This document shows positions 45,690 to 57,145 of a stretch of DNA of 64,000 bases, in pieces. The stretch covers positions 3,782,001 through 3,846,000 of the forward strand of contig OY730172.1 of NCBI GenBank assembly GCA_963422465.1, in the 5' to 3' direction. The notes under the pieces were generated by a model. That model was not told the DNA's origin. It saw nothing but the letters and a program-made list of their open reading frames with translations, and searched no databases. The position numbers were made by a program, and so were the translations under genes. Each line of letters opens with the position of its first letter. Within the stretch, counting starts at the first letter, position 1. Source of the stretch: Lichina pygmaea. Taxonomy: Eukaryota; Ascomycota; Lichinomycetes; Lichinales; Lichinaceae.

Positions 45690-46431
45690 TCACTCGATGT
45701 TGACACCCTCACCGTCCCAGGAACCAAACGGTCCAACGGCAATGGTCTTGTCGAACGCGATCATCTCCGCCAGGACATCGAGGACCGGCTGTCGCGGAAG
45801 ACAAGAAGTGAGCTAGACGCCCCAAAGACTTGACGGAAACCATATCTCGACCCGACTGACCTTGGACATTGTCTTGTCGTATATGCTGATCAGATCCCGT
45901 GGCTGCGGATACACCTTCAGGGCTTTGTAGAAGCATAGCGCCGTCTCGATCATGTCCGAGCCTGGGGCCGTGGCGAGCGACGGTCAGCATTTCATCCCTG
46001 GCAGCTGACCCGTGTGAACGCGGCCGAGTCCGAGCTCACCGGTGCCAGCTAGTTGCTCTCCGCGTGCCAGTTCGCCCATGAAGAAGGCCTCCTTCTCCTC
46101 GACGTCGACGGGGAATCCATCGTCCTTGGCCTGTGTCACTGCCTTCTTGATCGCTTCGCGTTGCCGTGCGCCATGAGCCTCTGCCTCCTCTTTGGCGGCC
46201 CGTGCATGTTTCCGTGATTCGCGCTTCAGTGCCCTTCTGAACTCGGGGTCCGTTCGTCGCCGGTGGTCAAAGTAGACGGCGTACGCTGTCGACGGCCGCC
46301 GTGACGTTAGCTCTGGAACGGCCATGGCAGCCGTGATACCAAGCAGCTGATATCAGCAAGGGGTATGACGTACCCAGCAACCCTGTAAGGGCTGTGCCTA
46401 TCGAGATGGTGGCGACGGTGGAAGCCTTCAT
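45690..46431 (-). CDS. tom20: Mitochondrial import receptor subunit TOM20 (4 exons)
   Basis: Outer-membrane receptor that recognises amphipathic mitochondrial presequences. Exons are 46374..46431, 46040..46285, 45861..45961 and 45690..45788, giving 167 aa, close to the ~180 aa of fungal TOM20. Exon 1 encodes [20 protein letters not shown], the single N-terminal membrane anchor, continuing [17 protein letters not shown], a TOM20 hallmark. Exon 2 holds the charged helix and [20 protein letters not shown]. Exon 3 holds the TPR-like receptor segment ([20 protein letters not shown]). Exon 4 ends with the acidic/Gly tail ([14 protein letters not shown]). All introns are GT...AG and phases agree (304, then 405, then 504 nt). 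It is divergent from exo84 with 225 bp between start codons. Functional assignment is firm. Confidence 0.93.
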
Positions 46432-46656
46432 GTTGCGGACAGGCCGATACCGTGGGACGCGGAGATCTCGAAGTCAGAAACGTGCCTGGGACTCGCACGC
46501 GACGAAAATTTCTTGAGATCCGTCAAAAGTCCACGGCACCTGCCGGGCGCACGTGAAGGTCGGATTACGTAATTCTCAAGTAAGCAAAGATTCCAATGCC
46601 GTGCTCCTCCTCCGCCGTACGTAATACAGTACTCGCAGACGTTGCCAGAGTACGGC
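46432..46656. promoter_or_regulatory. Compact divergent tom20-exo84 promoter
   Basis: Only 225 bp separate the two start codons, so both promoters must overlap. It contains TACGTAAT-like and GTACGTAATACAG sequences near 46565-46630. No TATA box is obvious on either strand. Confidence 0.6.
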
Positions 46657-48575
46657 ATGGCCATGGAAGAAAAGAGCAGCAAGGGCTTCTCCCTTCGCAA
46701 AAAGCGCAACGCGAGACCCGCCATCAGCGCTCCACGGTGCGTGCGATCTAGTGTCGATGAGCTTCTGCAGCTGATACGTGAGCATGCAGACCTCAGGTCG
46801 TTCCGGCGCCTGCCCAGGCCGCCCCGAGAGAAGCGGGCCTTGATACACCTCAGGCGCGGCCGGTGAACAGCGAGAAGGTCTGCAGGGGATGATGCGAGTG
46901 CCGTGACCATGGCCACGGCGTTCGAGCTGACGCTGGAGGTAGACCTCGGATCTGGTGAAGAAGAGATACTCCACTCGATTCGTCAACTTACCGCCGGGCT
47001 TTGATGCCGCCGCGCCTCCGGTCCCAGCTCTACCACCTGGCCCGGCACCTGCACGGCAGCAGCCTCCGGAGAGCCGCGACGGCGGCTCCGCGAGACAACC
47101 GGTCGCCGTCGACCTTACGGCCCTGCGAGACCCGGATCTCCAGGCGGAGTCGTGTACGTCGTTTCGGGGATGAAGCTGCGATGGACGGACGAGCTGACCT
47201 CCCGGAACCCAGATGTCGAGAGTATCCTCGCGGACGCGTCGGAGCAGGATGTCCTGGCGTATCGGTCAAGCCTACAGAAGTTTCGCAATCGGACCTCGGC
47301 AGACCTGCAACAGAACGTCTATCAGAACCGGACCCAGTTCATCAAGATCAGCAAGGAGGCCGAGCGATTGAAGGCCGAGATGCGCACGCTGAGGCAATTG
47401 ATGTCCGACCTGAGGGCCAACACGAATGCCCTCGGGCAGGAGTCCTCGAGTAGGAGTCTCCTGGGCGCAGACGCGGCAGATGTCGACTCGATGGCCGCCA
47501 AAGCTCGGCGGCACGCCCGTCGCAGTTCCGTGGCGAACCTCGAAGCCATGTGGAGCACCCAGCTGCACGCGCTGTGGAAGAACGTCGAGGGGTCGCAGAA
47601 GTTCCTCCCGGCCGTCCCCGGCCGGCATGTCATTCGCGATTCGCCGCACTGGGTCGAGCTGAACGCGGCGACGTGGAAGGCGAGGAGGGCCATCCACATC
47701 TTCCTGCTGAACGATCACCTGCTCGTCGCGTCACGGAAGCGCAAGCGGGTGGATCCCTCCACCGCCGCTGCCGACGCCGAGCAGCAGTCGGTCATCTCGA
47801 AGCTCGTGGCCGAGCGGTGCTGGCCGCTGCAAGACATCGAGGTCGTCGACCTGTCGTCCAATCTCGGGCCGGGAGGGCCGGGAGGACCGGGAGGACCCGG
47901 ACACGGCCGGCTGGAGCACGGAGGCACCAGTCGCGCCATCAGCATCAAGCTGGGCCACGAGTCCTACACGTACCGCCACGACCGACCGGACGGCGACGAG
48001 ACGACCGGGCTCCTGCTCGCGTACCGGAAGGCGCTGGACGAGCTCGTGCGGTCGACGAACGCCGAGATCGTCGACGGCCTCAAGACCAGGGAGCGCGGCG
48101 GCGCAGGCGGGATCCGGGACGCCAGCTCTGCGCCGAAGCCGTCTCGACCCGAGTCCCTGTCGGCGAACGCGATCCGCGACAAGATGAACCTCTTGATCGA
48201 GGTGGACGGCAAGCGGAGGAACCTGCGCTGGGTCGAGACGCAGTTCGACGAGCTCGACATGGCGCTCGCGATGCAGCGCTTCGGCGACGCCATCGACCAC
48301 GTCGAACAGCTGCGCAAGGTGTCGGTCGGGCTGAAGGACAACGTGACCATGCAGGGACAGATCGTGGGCAAGATGACCGACCGAGCCGAGAGGTTGGCCG
48401 ACCTGCTCCTGAGGCAGCTGGTGGAGACGCACGCCTTCCAGACGGCGACGCTGCGCAACGTCACGTGGCTCACGAGGCTCGGGTTCGAGGACCGAGCTCG
48501 AGAAGCCTATCTCGACGCCAGGGGCTCCATCATCGGGAAACGCACTCGGTAGGTGACGGTGAAGTGGCGTCGACC

Positions 48576-48625
<50 letters not shown>

Positions 48626-49007
48626 GGACCCGATGCTGACTACGGATACCGCTAGACAATGCATCTTCGAGGGCAACTTGCCGCAGTACAACTTCGAGCT
48701 CTCGTACGTGGTCTTCACGCTCATCACGAACACGGTCACCGTCTTCCAGTCGTGCTTCTCGCCGAACATGATGTCGGCCTGCGTCAAGTGGGCCAAGGCG
48801 CAGGTCGAAGCGTTCAACGTCATCCTCCACCGACAGCTGAGCTCGCTCGATCCCGGCAGCGACGTCTGGCGCGACTGCATGGATCGCGTCCGGGAGCACG
48901 TCGGCCTAATGACCGACGTCGGCCTGGACTTTCGTAACATCATCGGCGGCAGGGCCCTGGACGGTCCGGGGCGAGACGCCAGAAGCGCCGCCCAGGCGAC
49001 GTCGTGA
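46657..49007 (+). CDS. exo84: Exocyst complex component EXO84 (5 exons)
   Basis: Subunit of the exocyst, the octameric tether of secretory vesicles at growth sites. Exons are 46657..46736, 46790..46877, 46943..47153, 47213..48548 and 48656..49007, giving 688 aa, the expected size. Exon 1: MAMEEKSSKGFSLRKKRNAR. Exon 3 begins TSDLVKKRYSTRFVNLPPG, conserved in fungal EXO84. The exon 3-4 junction restores LQAESYVESILADASEQDVL, which shows that the frame running through 47154-47212 is an intron. The coiled-coil N-part (LQQNVYQNRTQFIKISKEAE) and a PH domain (about residues 230-380; HWVELNAATWKARRAIHIFLLND) follow. The C-terminal helical domain (MMSACVKWAKAQVEAFNVIL) is in exon 5. Introns are 53-107 nt. 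The last intron carries a (GA)n run. Confidence 0.93.
48578..48622 (+). repeat. (GA)n microsatellite in the last exo84 intron
   Basis: About 22 uninterrupted GA units lie between the donor (48549) and the acceptor (48655). They are purine-rich on the transcribed sense strand and sit well upstream of the branch region (GCTGAC at about 48636). Confidence 0.97.
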
Positions 49008-50055
49008 CGGTAGCTACAGTGCACCCCGCTCTGGTACAAGACCGTTCCTCGTCGCATCTCGAGGCCGCCGTCGCAGCTGTCGGTGAAGCAGAGGCCGGCT
49101 TTCAAGGCAGTCCAGTCCTCAGGCAAGCCTCTAGATCAGGTTCTCCTTTGTCGTAGCGGGCCTCCGACGACAGCATCCGTCTACTATGTCAGTTCGAGTC
49201 CCGGAATGCGGCTCTGCTGGAGGTTGCACTTGTTTTACTCTTCTCTGTGGTGGCCCAAACGGGAGTGTCTTCGTGGGCGGTGGAATGTGGAAGCGCATTG
49301 CCATCGGTCATCATCATCATCACTATCATCATCATCATGACAACTGTCGAGAGAATCATCTGTAGACCTTTAATCGAGCGTGGCCGCAGGTGAATCTGAG
49401 TGTCTGCCTCTATCCATCTGCGCCTTTGTGGGGTCTGTAGTCCAGCAACCTCTCGATATCGCGTGCTCCCGGCCACTCACGACATGCCGTCATCATCCAG
49501 CAAGTCCTATTTAGTACAGCTCCATCTGTCCTCGTCACGAATCCGTGCTAAGCAGTACTGTATCCTGCAGATTTGCTGCTGTGTATCGACGCAATCACAA
49601 TCCTTTTGTTTCTCTTGTCCTTCTAGCATTATTCTTCGTGTTGTTCTCCAGCCATCCGTCGTTCCAGATCATCCATTAGGGTTCTCGATTTAGCGGGATC
49701 ACTATCACCTAGAAAAGGCACCCAGCGGTACATACGTACAGGGACCAGCAACGGCACCAGCACCAGTTGTCATCGCCGTCGCTGTCATTGACGATTAAGC
49801 CGTGCCCAATAACGGCGTTGCAGGCTTGCGAACCCTTGAGTCAGATCCTTTCCACCTCCCTACAGTCGTTCATCGGAGAGAACACTCCAAGTCACGAGAA
49901 CAAGTACGTCAACGACAACCTGTCCGTCCGGTTCAATCCATACGAAAACGGCATTCCCATCTCGTATCGCGTCACGTTTTCGAGACCAGCCTCGAATCGG
50001 ACCCTCCGGGCCTTGCGTGCGGTCGACCACCGGATAGGCCAAACACAAGCCTGCG
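49008..50055. other. exo84-PP2A intergenic region
   Basis: Holds the exo84 3' UTR and the phosphatase promoter. A short CAT/CATCAT repeat lies at 49312-49338. A TACATACGTACAG motif is at about 49730-49742. Pyrimidine-rich stretches (about 49605-49670) fit a fungal promoter. No gene recognised. Confidence 0.6.
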
Positions 50056-51577
50056 ATGAACACGATGATGGATACCAAGATGGAAGACGTCGGGAAGCTT
50101 CCAGAGGCTCATCCGCCCTTGTCGCCCCTGCAAGAGCCTTCGTCCATCCCGACCCTCGATGGCTGGATCGAGAGCTTGATGAGCTGCAAACCGTTGGACG
50201 AGAATGACGTGCAGAGACTTTGCGATCGAGTATGTGCTGGACCGTCACTCCGTCGTTGCCCCCGTGATGCTGTAGACGCCTGATCGAGGGCCAGGTACGC
50301 GGCTGTCGCACGTCCATGCTGATTCGGGCCGTGCTGCTGGGCTAGGCAAGAGAGGTGCTTCAAGGAGAGTCGAACGTGCAACCTGTGGTACGTGCTGCCG
50401 TGCCTGATACTGGAGCTGCTCTCGACTCCTCACCCCCGGCTGACGTCTGGGCGTGCAGAAATGTCCAGTCACCGTGTGCGGCGACATACACGGCCAGTTC
50501 CACGATCTGATGGAGCTGTTCCGGATCGGCGGACCAAACCCGGACACAAATTACCTCTTCATGGGTGAGAATCAACTCCGTCGGGGCGAAATCGCGGGCG
50601 CGTGACGAATCTCTGACGGCCGTCTCTCCCTTGATCGCGCGTCCGTGCAGGCGACTACGTCGATCGTGGCTACTACTCGGTCGAGACGGTGACGCTGCTG
50701 GTGGCGCTCAAGATCCGGTTCCCGCAGCGCATCACGATCCTCCGGGGCAACCACGAGTCGCGTCAGATCACGCAGGTGTACGGCTTCTACGACGAGTGCC
50801 TCCGGAAGTACGGCAACGCCAGCGTCTGGAAATGCTTCACCGACCTCTTCGACTTTCTCCCCCTGACGGCCCTCATCGACAACCAGATCTTCTGCCTCCA
50901 CGGCGGCCTGTCGCCCAGCATCGACACGCTCGACAACATCCGCGCCCTCGACCGCATGCAGGAGGTGCCGCACGAGGGGCCCATGTGCGACCTGCTCTGG
51001 TCCGACCCGGACGATCGGTGCGGCTGGGGCATCTCGCCGCGAGGGGCCGGCTACACCTTCGGCCAGGACATCTCGGAAGCGTTCAACCACAACAACGGCC
51101 TCACCCTCGTCGCGCGTGCCCATCAGCTCGTCATGGAGGGGTACAACTGGTCGCAAGATCGAAATGTCGTGACCATCTTCTCTGGTACGTTGTCTTGTTG
51201 TTCTGTCGGTCTGTTGCGGGCACGTGACGTTGCAGGTGGCGATGGAGACTGACGAGCCGAACCTCGACGGCAGCGCCGAACTACTGCTATCGCTGCGGCA
51301 ACCAGGCTGCGATCATGGAGATTGACGAGCATCTGAAATACACCTTGTGCGTGTCCCCTTCGACTGCGTCTGCAGGCTTGTCTGAGAGAGGCTAATCGGC
51401 TGGGAAGCCTGCAATTCGATCCGTGTCCTCGAGCGGGCGAGCCAATGGTCTCTAGACGTGAGTGACCACACTTTACCCAAGCTCCCTCTCCGCTGAAGCA
51501 CGAGAGAGCTCTTCAACTAACGTATCGCCCATCTTGGATGTTTTTCGCGTGCAGGTACACCCGACTACTTCCTATAG
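50056..51577 (+). CDS. Serine/threonine protein phosphatase PP2A catalytic subunit (7 exons)
   Basis: Catalytic subunit of PP2A, a metallophosphatase acting on phospho-Ser/Thr. Exons are 50056..50229, 50346..50387, 50459..50564, 50651..51184, 51274..51346, 51408..51457 and 51555..51577, giving 333 aa. The phosphatase signatures are complete: [44 protein letters not shown], plus the [11 protein letters not shown] and [12 protein letters not shown] segments. These supply the Asp/His/Asn metal ligands and the catalytic His. The C-terminus is TPDYFL, the conserved tail that is methylated on Leu in PP2A, which separates it from PP4 and PP6-like enzymes. The short N-terminal extension ([20 protein letters not shown]) is typical of filamentous fungi, where the gene is called pph-1 or pphA. 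Seven small exons with consistent phases make the model secure; the exact Met is less so. Confidence 0.95.
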
Positions 51578-54450
51578 AGCATCTGTGCGTGCGTGTCCTC
51601 GCGGAAGAGACGGGGCAGAACGAGAGAGGGGGAAGAGATGAGGAAAGGAGGAACGGAGAGAAGATATAAGCCCTTTCCACACTCCTGTACTCTCCCCTGC
51701 TCTTTTTTGTCTGTCTCATCTCTTTCTCCAAACTAAGCCGTCCCTTTGGCAAATACAGTCACCCCGGACAAACCTCTACCTCTTTCCTCTTGCCCGTCCT
51801 CTTGCCCGTCTCTTCCTCTGTCCCTCCCTCCCTCCCTCTCTCTCTCTCTCTGTCTTTCTCTCTCCCTCCCTCTCTCCATGACAAACAAAAAGACATTTCC
51901 CTCAAGGCCATGCTGGTGCAGAAGAAAAGTAGAAGCTAGGGAAATGACATGGAATTCGCAGGACTCTTTGTCATCTACTGAGTTGCGGCAGTACAAACTT
52001 GTTTACACCGACCTATGGTACCTGTGTGATGGAGCACTAGTTCTGGGGAGATGTTTTTCAGTGGACGTGCTATTGCGGAGGTTTCTCTTTGGATGCTCAT
52101 ACTGTACTGTACATAGTCATCCACGGTGTGGAGAGACATGTGTATGTGTATGCAATGGGATGTCACAGGAGTGTGTAGCACTCTAGAGTCTGTATATAGT
52201 GATGAGCACTACTGCCACTATTCCACCACTACCTGTCACCACTTCACCGCTTGTCACTGGCATATATCTGTGCAGAGCATGTTCATTGTCACATGAGTAG
52301 CTCTAAATACAGAAAGAAGAGGACTGAAATATACACGAAGACAAATTTGAGAAGAAGATGGGGAAGCTGGAGAAGAAGAGGAAGAAGAAGAGGATGAAGA
52401 GGAGGAAGAAGAAGAAGAGAAACCAAGATCAAGTGCTCAGCAGCTTAAGAGGCTTCTCCCACATCCCCACCCTTCCCTATTCTTCCTACTTCTATACTTA
52501 CTTCCTTCTCAGAAACATGTGTACTACCAGTACATGCAGTACGTACAGAAGTACAGTACCACTGCCTAATTAGCTCTCTCTCTCTCTCTCTTTCCCTCTC
52601 AACCCTCACACCTTCTTCTCGATGTAAGACTGCCACAGCTCCTTCTTCATCCAAGCACGTACTGTACTGTACATACCAATATTTAGACGTCTGTCTCTCT
52701 CGACTCGCGACAACGTAATTGCTGTGGACTCGCAACTGTTTTGGACTCACGACACATATAATTGGCATTACTAGACTCAGACCCCGACTCTCCATTCCCA
52801 CTGCTGCTCCAGACGCCAACCCCAATTTCGCCAGCTACCTACTCCCAACCGACCACCATACCCGTGCCATACCAACACACCATCCAGCGTCTACAACATA
52901 CCGTACAGTACGACCTTCCAGGCCTTCTCGCCGCTGTAGAACCAAAGCTTGAAGCGGATAATGTCATACTCGACGGCGACGTTCTGGCTGGACCCGGGCA
53001 TATCTCTGTACCGGTAGTCCTCATCTTCTCGTCCTGTAGGTATGGCTGGTCAGGTCGCTTCTGTCTTGTAGATGCAGGCATCACTCATGGTTGTGGCATC
53101 ACTCGTGGTCGCTGTAGCAGTGCTCATCACAGTTGGCTCACGCATGGCTTCCCCAGTGGTTGTCTTCCTCTTTGCGTGACTGCTCACCTGAGAGGTCTGT
53201 GGTGTTGTTGTCACCCATGGCTGTTGCTTGTGTGTTTGCTGTACGGTATAGTTGTTCTCCTTGTAGTTGTCATGTCATGTCACGTCATCATCATCACCCC
53301 CCGGTCACTTTCTGGCGCGATGCCACCGTGAAACCCTCATCGCTGCTCCTGGTGGCTCCATCATCACTCCTGCAGTGCTGCCTGTCATGATTTCTCCAGG
53401 CGTCATCAACCACATCACCCATATCACTCACATCACCCAGATACCACAAGGCAATGATATCTATTAATTGCTAGTTGCCCATGTGTGGTATCATCTGCAT
53501 CTCAAAGCACTGAAGCCCAAGCACCCACAGCACCCTTGTGTGCATCACAAAACCAAGCAAAAACATACTATACTATATCAAAAGGCCAAAATCCTATATG
53601 ATTCACACATCCCACAAGGCTTGCTATGCATGCTACTGGTTGAGTCAAGGCATATCAAGAGACTCATCACCTATGCAGCTTATTCACAGCAAAAAACTCA
53701 CCACTTGTACCTACTGTTGGGCTCCGGCATACAGTACCATACTGTATCAAGAAGCTTATTGTCCATGCAGCTCATGTATACCAAAAAGACTCATCACCTA
53801 CGCAATTCACACATGTCACAAAGCTAGCTGCCCACGTAGTATCTGTAGAACAAGAGATTGATACCACCAGTATTTCAACTGGTACTTCATTGATACTCAG
53901 CAGCAGCGGAAACTTCCCCCCTCTTCTCTTCACTCAAAAGCTGGTGGAAGTTGGCAGTCTTTGGCCTCGGAAGACTAGTTCTTGAGAGGCTTTATCAGCT
54001 GCGACGTGCTTCCGCGGAGTTCTTGAGCGCTCGAGGTCGATCGCTTCTTCAGATGATCGAGAATGTGGGGTATCGGAGGCTTACTTACCCAGTGGTGGTT
54101 ACCTGCCCAAGGAGTTGTACCTACAAAACTTCTAGGAGGCATGGATCCTTCGGGCACGGATCTCCTGGGCATAGACAGATCTCCTCAAAACACACACTGT
54201 AGTAACATATTCAAAAAGGAGGGGATACTTCATCTGTGTTAAAAGTTATAGTTGGTCAGAGAGTTGTCTGGATATAACAAAAGATAGAAGGTAAGATGAA
54301 AGATTACATGATGTATAAGAGGAGAGCCCTGGAGGCGTCCAGAGTAGTAAGTAGGACGTACTCTACAGGACTGAAGAAGCTGCCCGTAGGTGGTGTCGAG
54401 TGGTAACTTACCTACCGAATAGTGTGGAATAGAATGCTGGCGTAGCCCAT
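51578..54450. other. Low-complexity spacer without a recognised gene
   Basis: Contains a C/T-rich microsatellite zone (about 51770-51880, mixes of CCCT and CTCT), a GAAGAAGAGG-type purine stretch (52355-52425) and a (CT)n run (52573-52592). GTAC motifs occur at about 52540-52560 and 52660-52675. CAT/ATCACC-rich degenerate repeats lie at 53390-53830. Open frames here (e.g. 52762-53331) are Ser/Val/Cys-rich without family resemblance. A block at about 53930-54200 reads like ordinary sequence but is not recognised. Confidence 0.55.
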
Positions 54451-54479
54451 CCCCCCCCCCCCCCCCCCCCCCTTTTTTT
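54451..54479. repeat. (C)22 homopolymer followed by (T)7
   Basis: An uninterrupted run of 22 C then 7 T. A very similar C21/T4 junction occurs at 62902-62926. Such G/C homopolymers are unusual and are prone to length errors in assembly. Confidence 0.97.
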
Positions 54480-54578
54480 GAGTTTGAAAGATTAGGCAGA
54501 TCAAAGCGAGCGAGCAAGCAAGCGGTTGACTCCATCATTATTTACCCTCATTGCCCTGCAACTGCCCCTTCCTCGACC

Positions 54579-55591
54579 CTAGAAGCCCTTGCCTAGAACA
54601 AGCGGCCTCTTGACAGACCCGGCTCCAGCGCCAAAACCGGTGGTGCCCTTCCCTGCGCCGAACACGGAATGCCTGAACCCGCCGGTGATCATCGACAGAT
54701 ACTTGTTGCTTTCAGCATCTGTCGACCCGGACCTGGGTCTCTGTCCGCCGCTCGACGAAGCCGCGGCGTCACCCATGCCCTGGTGTTTCCTAAAGGTGTG
54801 TTCCTGCATTGTTTCCGCCTTCGTAGGCGGTGATGTGAGCATCTCGGGCAGCTCGTCCTGCTTCCCATCCGCATCAGCGTGGTACTTCTGCCGGCACCAG
54901 CTGAACGCGTCATGGAAGTACGCGTTCGTCTCCAGAATCTAGATATGGTAGCGACGTGACGTGTCAGCCTCGAGAGCCACTGAATGGGTAGAGGGGGAAG
55001 GAGAGGTGAAAATGCGACTGGGTCGAGGGAAGTTGTAGAGATGATCGTACGAAACCCCCTCAGGCTAGTCAAGGGAATGAAGCACTCGAAGAGGGAGGAT
55101 CGGTCCCAAGGTCAATGTCGCATGTAATTCCACCAGCTGAAGAAACGCAAGATCAGGCAGGAAAAACATACAACGTAGGAGGTGCAATGTTTCATCCACA
55201 GCAGCTTCCAGTCGCGTCTCACTACTTCACCGGCCGTGATCGGCGGGCGCGACTTATTTTCCAGCGCCAGCTTGGACTTTTCAAGTTCTTTCCGGTCGGC
55301 TTCGGACAATCGTGACTTGCTAGTCTGTTGATCCCCTGAGTTCAAATATTTTGAGGTGTCGGAGACATCGCCCGGTGTCCCTTTTCCGCGGCGACCTTGA
55401 TACCGGCGCCCCGCGAAGAACCCCAGCGTGCCAGCGGAAAAGACAGGTACGATCCAGTCTGGGAACTGCCAACGGTCGACCTGTGAATTCTGCTGCCGAG
55501 GTTCCTTAGGATTGCTTCCCCCTTGAGCCAGCGGCTGCGACCACACCGCCGTGACAGAGGTCGCCGCCACAGTCAATCGAAGCCAATGCAT
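54579..55591 (-). CDS. Unrecognised small protein with N-terminal membrane segment(s)
   Basis: Two exons, 55175..55591 and 54579..54938, joined in phase 0 by a 236-nt intron (GTTGTATG...CTGACACG...ATCTAG), give 258 aa. The start MHWLRLTVAATSVTAVWSQ at 55589-55591 is the first ATG of the frame and looks like a signal or mitochondrial leader. A second hydrophobic stretch (WIVPVFSAGTLGFFAG) is followed by basic residues (RRYQGRRGKG). Next comes a charged helix-prone region (SEADRKELEKSKLALENK), then RRDWKLLWMKHCTSY continuing into ILETNAYFHDAFSWCRQKYH. The C-terminus is Gly/Lys-rich (GAGKGTTGFGAGAGSVKRPL). The length and protein-like character across the junction support the gene, but I do not recognise the family. 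The long intron could hide a small exon. Confidence 0.6.
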
Positions 55592-57145
55592 GCTGCTGCT
55601 GACAATGCCTGCGATGGAGGGCACTGGTGTTTCGCTCCGGCGCTCCGGCGCGAGAGCGACGGCAGATGCTTTATCATGTACGCTCAACTGCTCGCACTTC
55701 CGAACGGGCACAACGGTTGGCTGTCACGGCTGTCATGGCTGTCGGGCCCATGCGAGAGCGCTCATGCGAGCCACCTCGGTACGAGTAGAGGTACGAGGAC
55801 ACGAAGTGGTTTTTCAAGCTTCGTCCAACCCTTCGTTTATTCGAGTGCGTATCCTCGTGCAAACGCACCTGCAGCTCCAACGATAAGCTTCGTGATACCC
55901 CCCAGAAGTAGTTTCAGTTGTTGGCTACGCCCACTCTAATGAACTTAAGAAATCAGACGAGGTCGTTACTCACAGGTAAACTTAGCCACATCGTCTTGGT
56001 ACCCAGTTCGAGACATGTCTCACTCGCTCTCATCGTCGTCGTCGTCGTTTGTCGACGTGTTGTCTCATCTCTAAAACGACTCCTGGCCAGATGATTCTCT
56101 CGCAGCTGCGATACCACACTCGAGGTAGAGCTAAACAATCGCACGATGTGGAGGTGACCGACTTCAGGTGCGATACGTTCCTAATGCAGTGTCCAGCCGG
56201 CCTTTCTTCCTCAAGATCACGACCTCGTACTTCGTACAGCCAATTAGCTGTTCCACGTGATATGTTCGTTTTAACTCCACGTACGTACAGTAGCCCTTGT
56301 AGCACAAGCTTCGTTCTTAACCTGCATAAGCTTGAACAGTGCCGAGACCATCAATACGCTGGACAACCCGTGATGCTGTCAATGTGAGCCTCTAGAGCTG
56401 TAATCACTCTGTCGACGAAATGATATTCAGTGTCGACTTGATTCCACGATACTTTCAAAAAGAGCTTAGCGCTTACCGCCAGCTCTTTCGAAAGGCGGTG
56501 TGATGCGGCTCTGCATTCGATGCAGACTCTTGGGAGCGGAGCGCTGCTTGTCCCGCTGTGCACTACCTCATGCCCAGCAAACAAGAGAAGCAGATGCAAA
56601 GTCGGTGTTTGAAGAACATGTTCGAGGCATTCATCACGACCATCTTCGGACCAAGTGAGGTAGTACGGTGCTCTTTGCAGGGCGGTATAGGTCTTTCCAC
56701 ACCCAGGGAAAGACGAGCTTGTGTATGGATTTGAGAGAGGTTGGACGTGTCCATGTCGTCATCGATCCAGCCGAAAGTTGTCTTCTCTAAGAAATCCGAG
56801 GCGCAGTTAATCCCAATGAAGAGATCAACCCGACAGGAAAGGCGGAGATGGAGCTGAATCGACCCAAGAGACATGGTCGACCGGAGAGTAGAGAGGGGGT
56901 ATTGGCAGGAAACAAAGAGATGAGATCTCTAGAAAGTATGCGCAAGAGCCTGGTTAGGCCGTGGAGGCGAACACAGATACCGTGGCTCATTCAAACAAGG
57001 CCCGTCACATCCAAAAGAATCCGCCTCGTAAAACCAACGGCTAAAGTGTCCTATGAGAGAGACTGTTCCCAAAGCGCTAGACAGATGAACAAAAGGGTAC
57101 GTTGGACGTGAAAACCCGTCTCAGACACGAGAGACAGCCGATATG
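55592..57145. other. Intergenic stretch without a recognised gene
   Basis: Contains a CGT/CAT-type trinucleotide run at about 56030-56050 and GTACGTACAG at about 56280-56291. A minus-strand stretch at about 55845-55925 encodes a hydrophobic segment (LLLGGITKLIVGAAGAFARG) that might be a small gene, but I could not find a consistent first exon. Other frames show no family resemblance. Confidence 0.5.

Noticed and set aside
47152-47212. Apparent upstream coding of exo84 (VSGMKLRWTDELTS...)
   Set aside because: This is an intron: GTACGTCG donor, GCTGAC branch and CCCAG acceptor. Removing it restores QAESYVESILADASEQ in frame.
47550-49007. 485-aa plus-strand frame overlapping exo84
   Set aside because: An Arg-rich shadow frame of exo84 exon 4. 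Only its last part, from 48656, is real coding sequence (exo84 exon 5).
50056-51577. Assignment of the phosphatase to PP4 or PP6
   Set aside because: The C-terminal TPDYFL and the overall sequence fit PP2A catalytic subunits rather than PP4/PP6 types.
55840-56020. Possible tiny two-exon membrane protein on the minus strand (MSRTGYQDDVAKFT ... LLLGGITKLIVGAAGAFARG)
   Set aside because: The GTGAGT donor leaves a phase that does not fit the hydrophobic second exon from the most protein-like start. The only start that fits gives an odd N-terminus. Not supported without RNA data.
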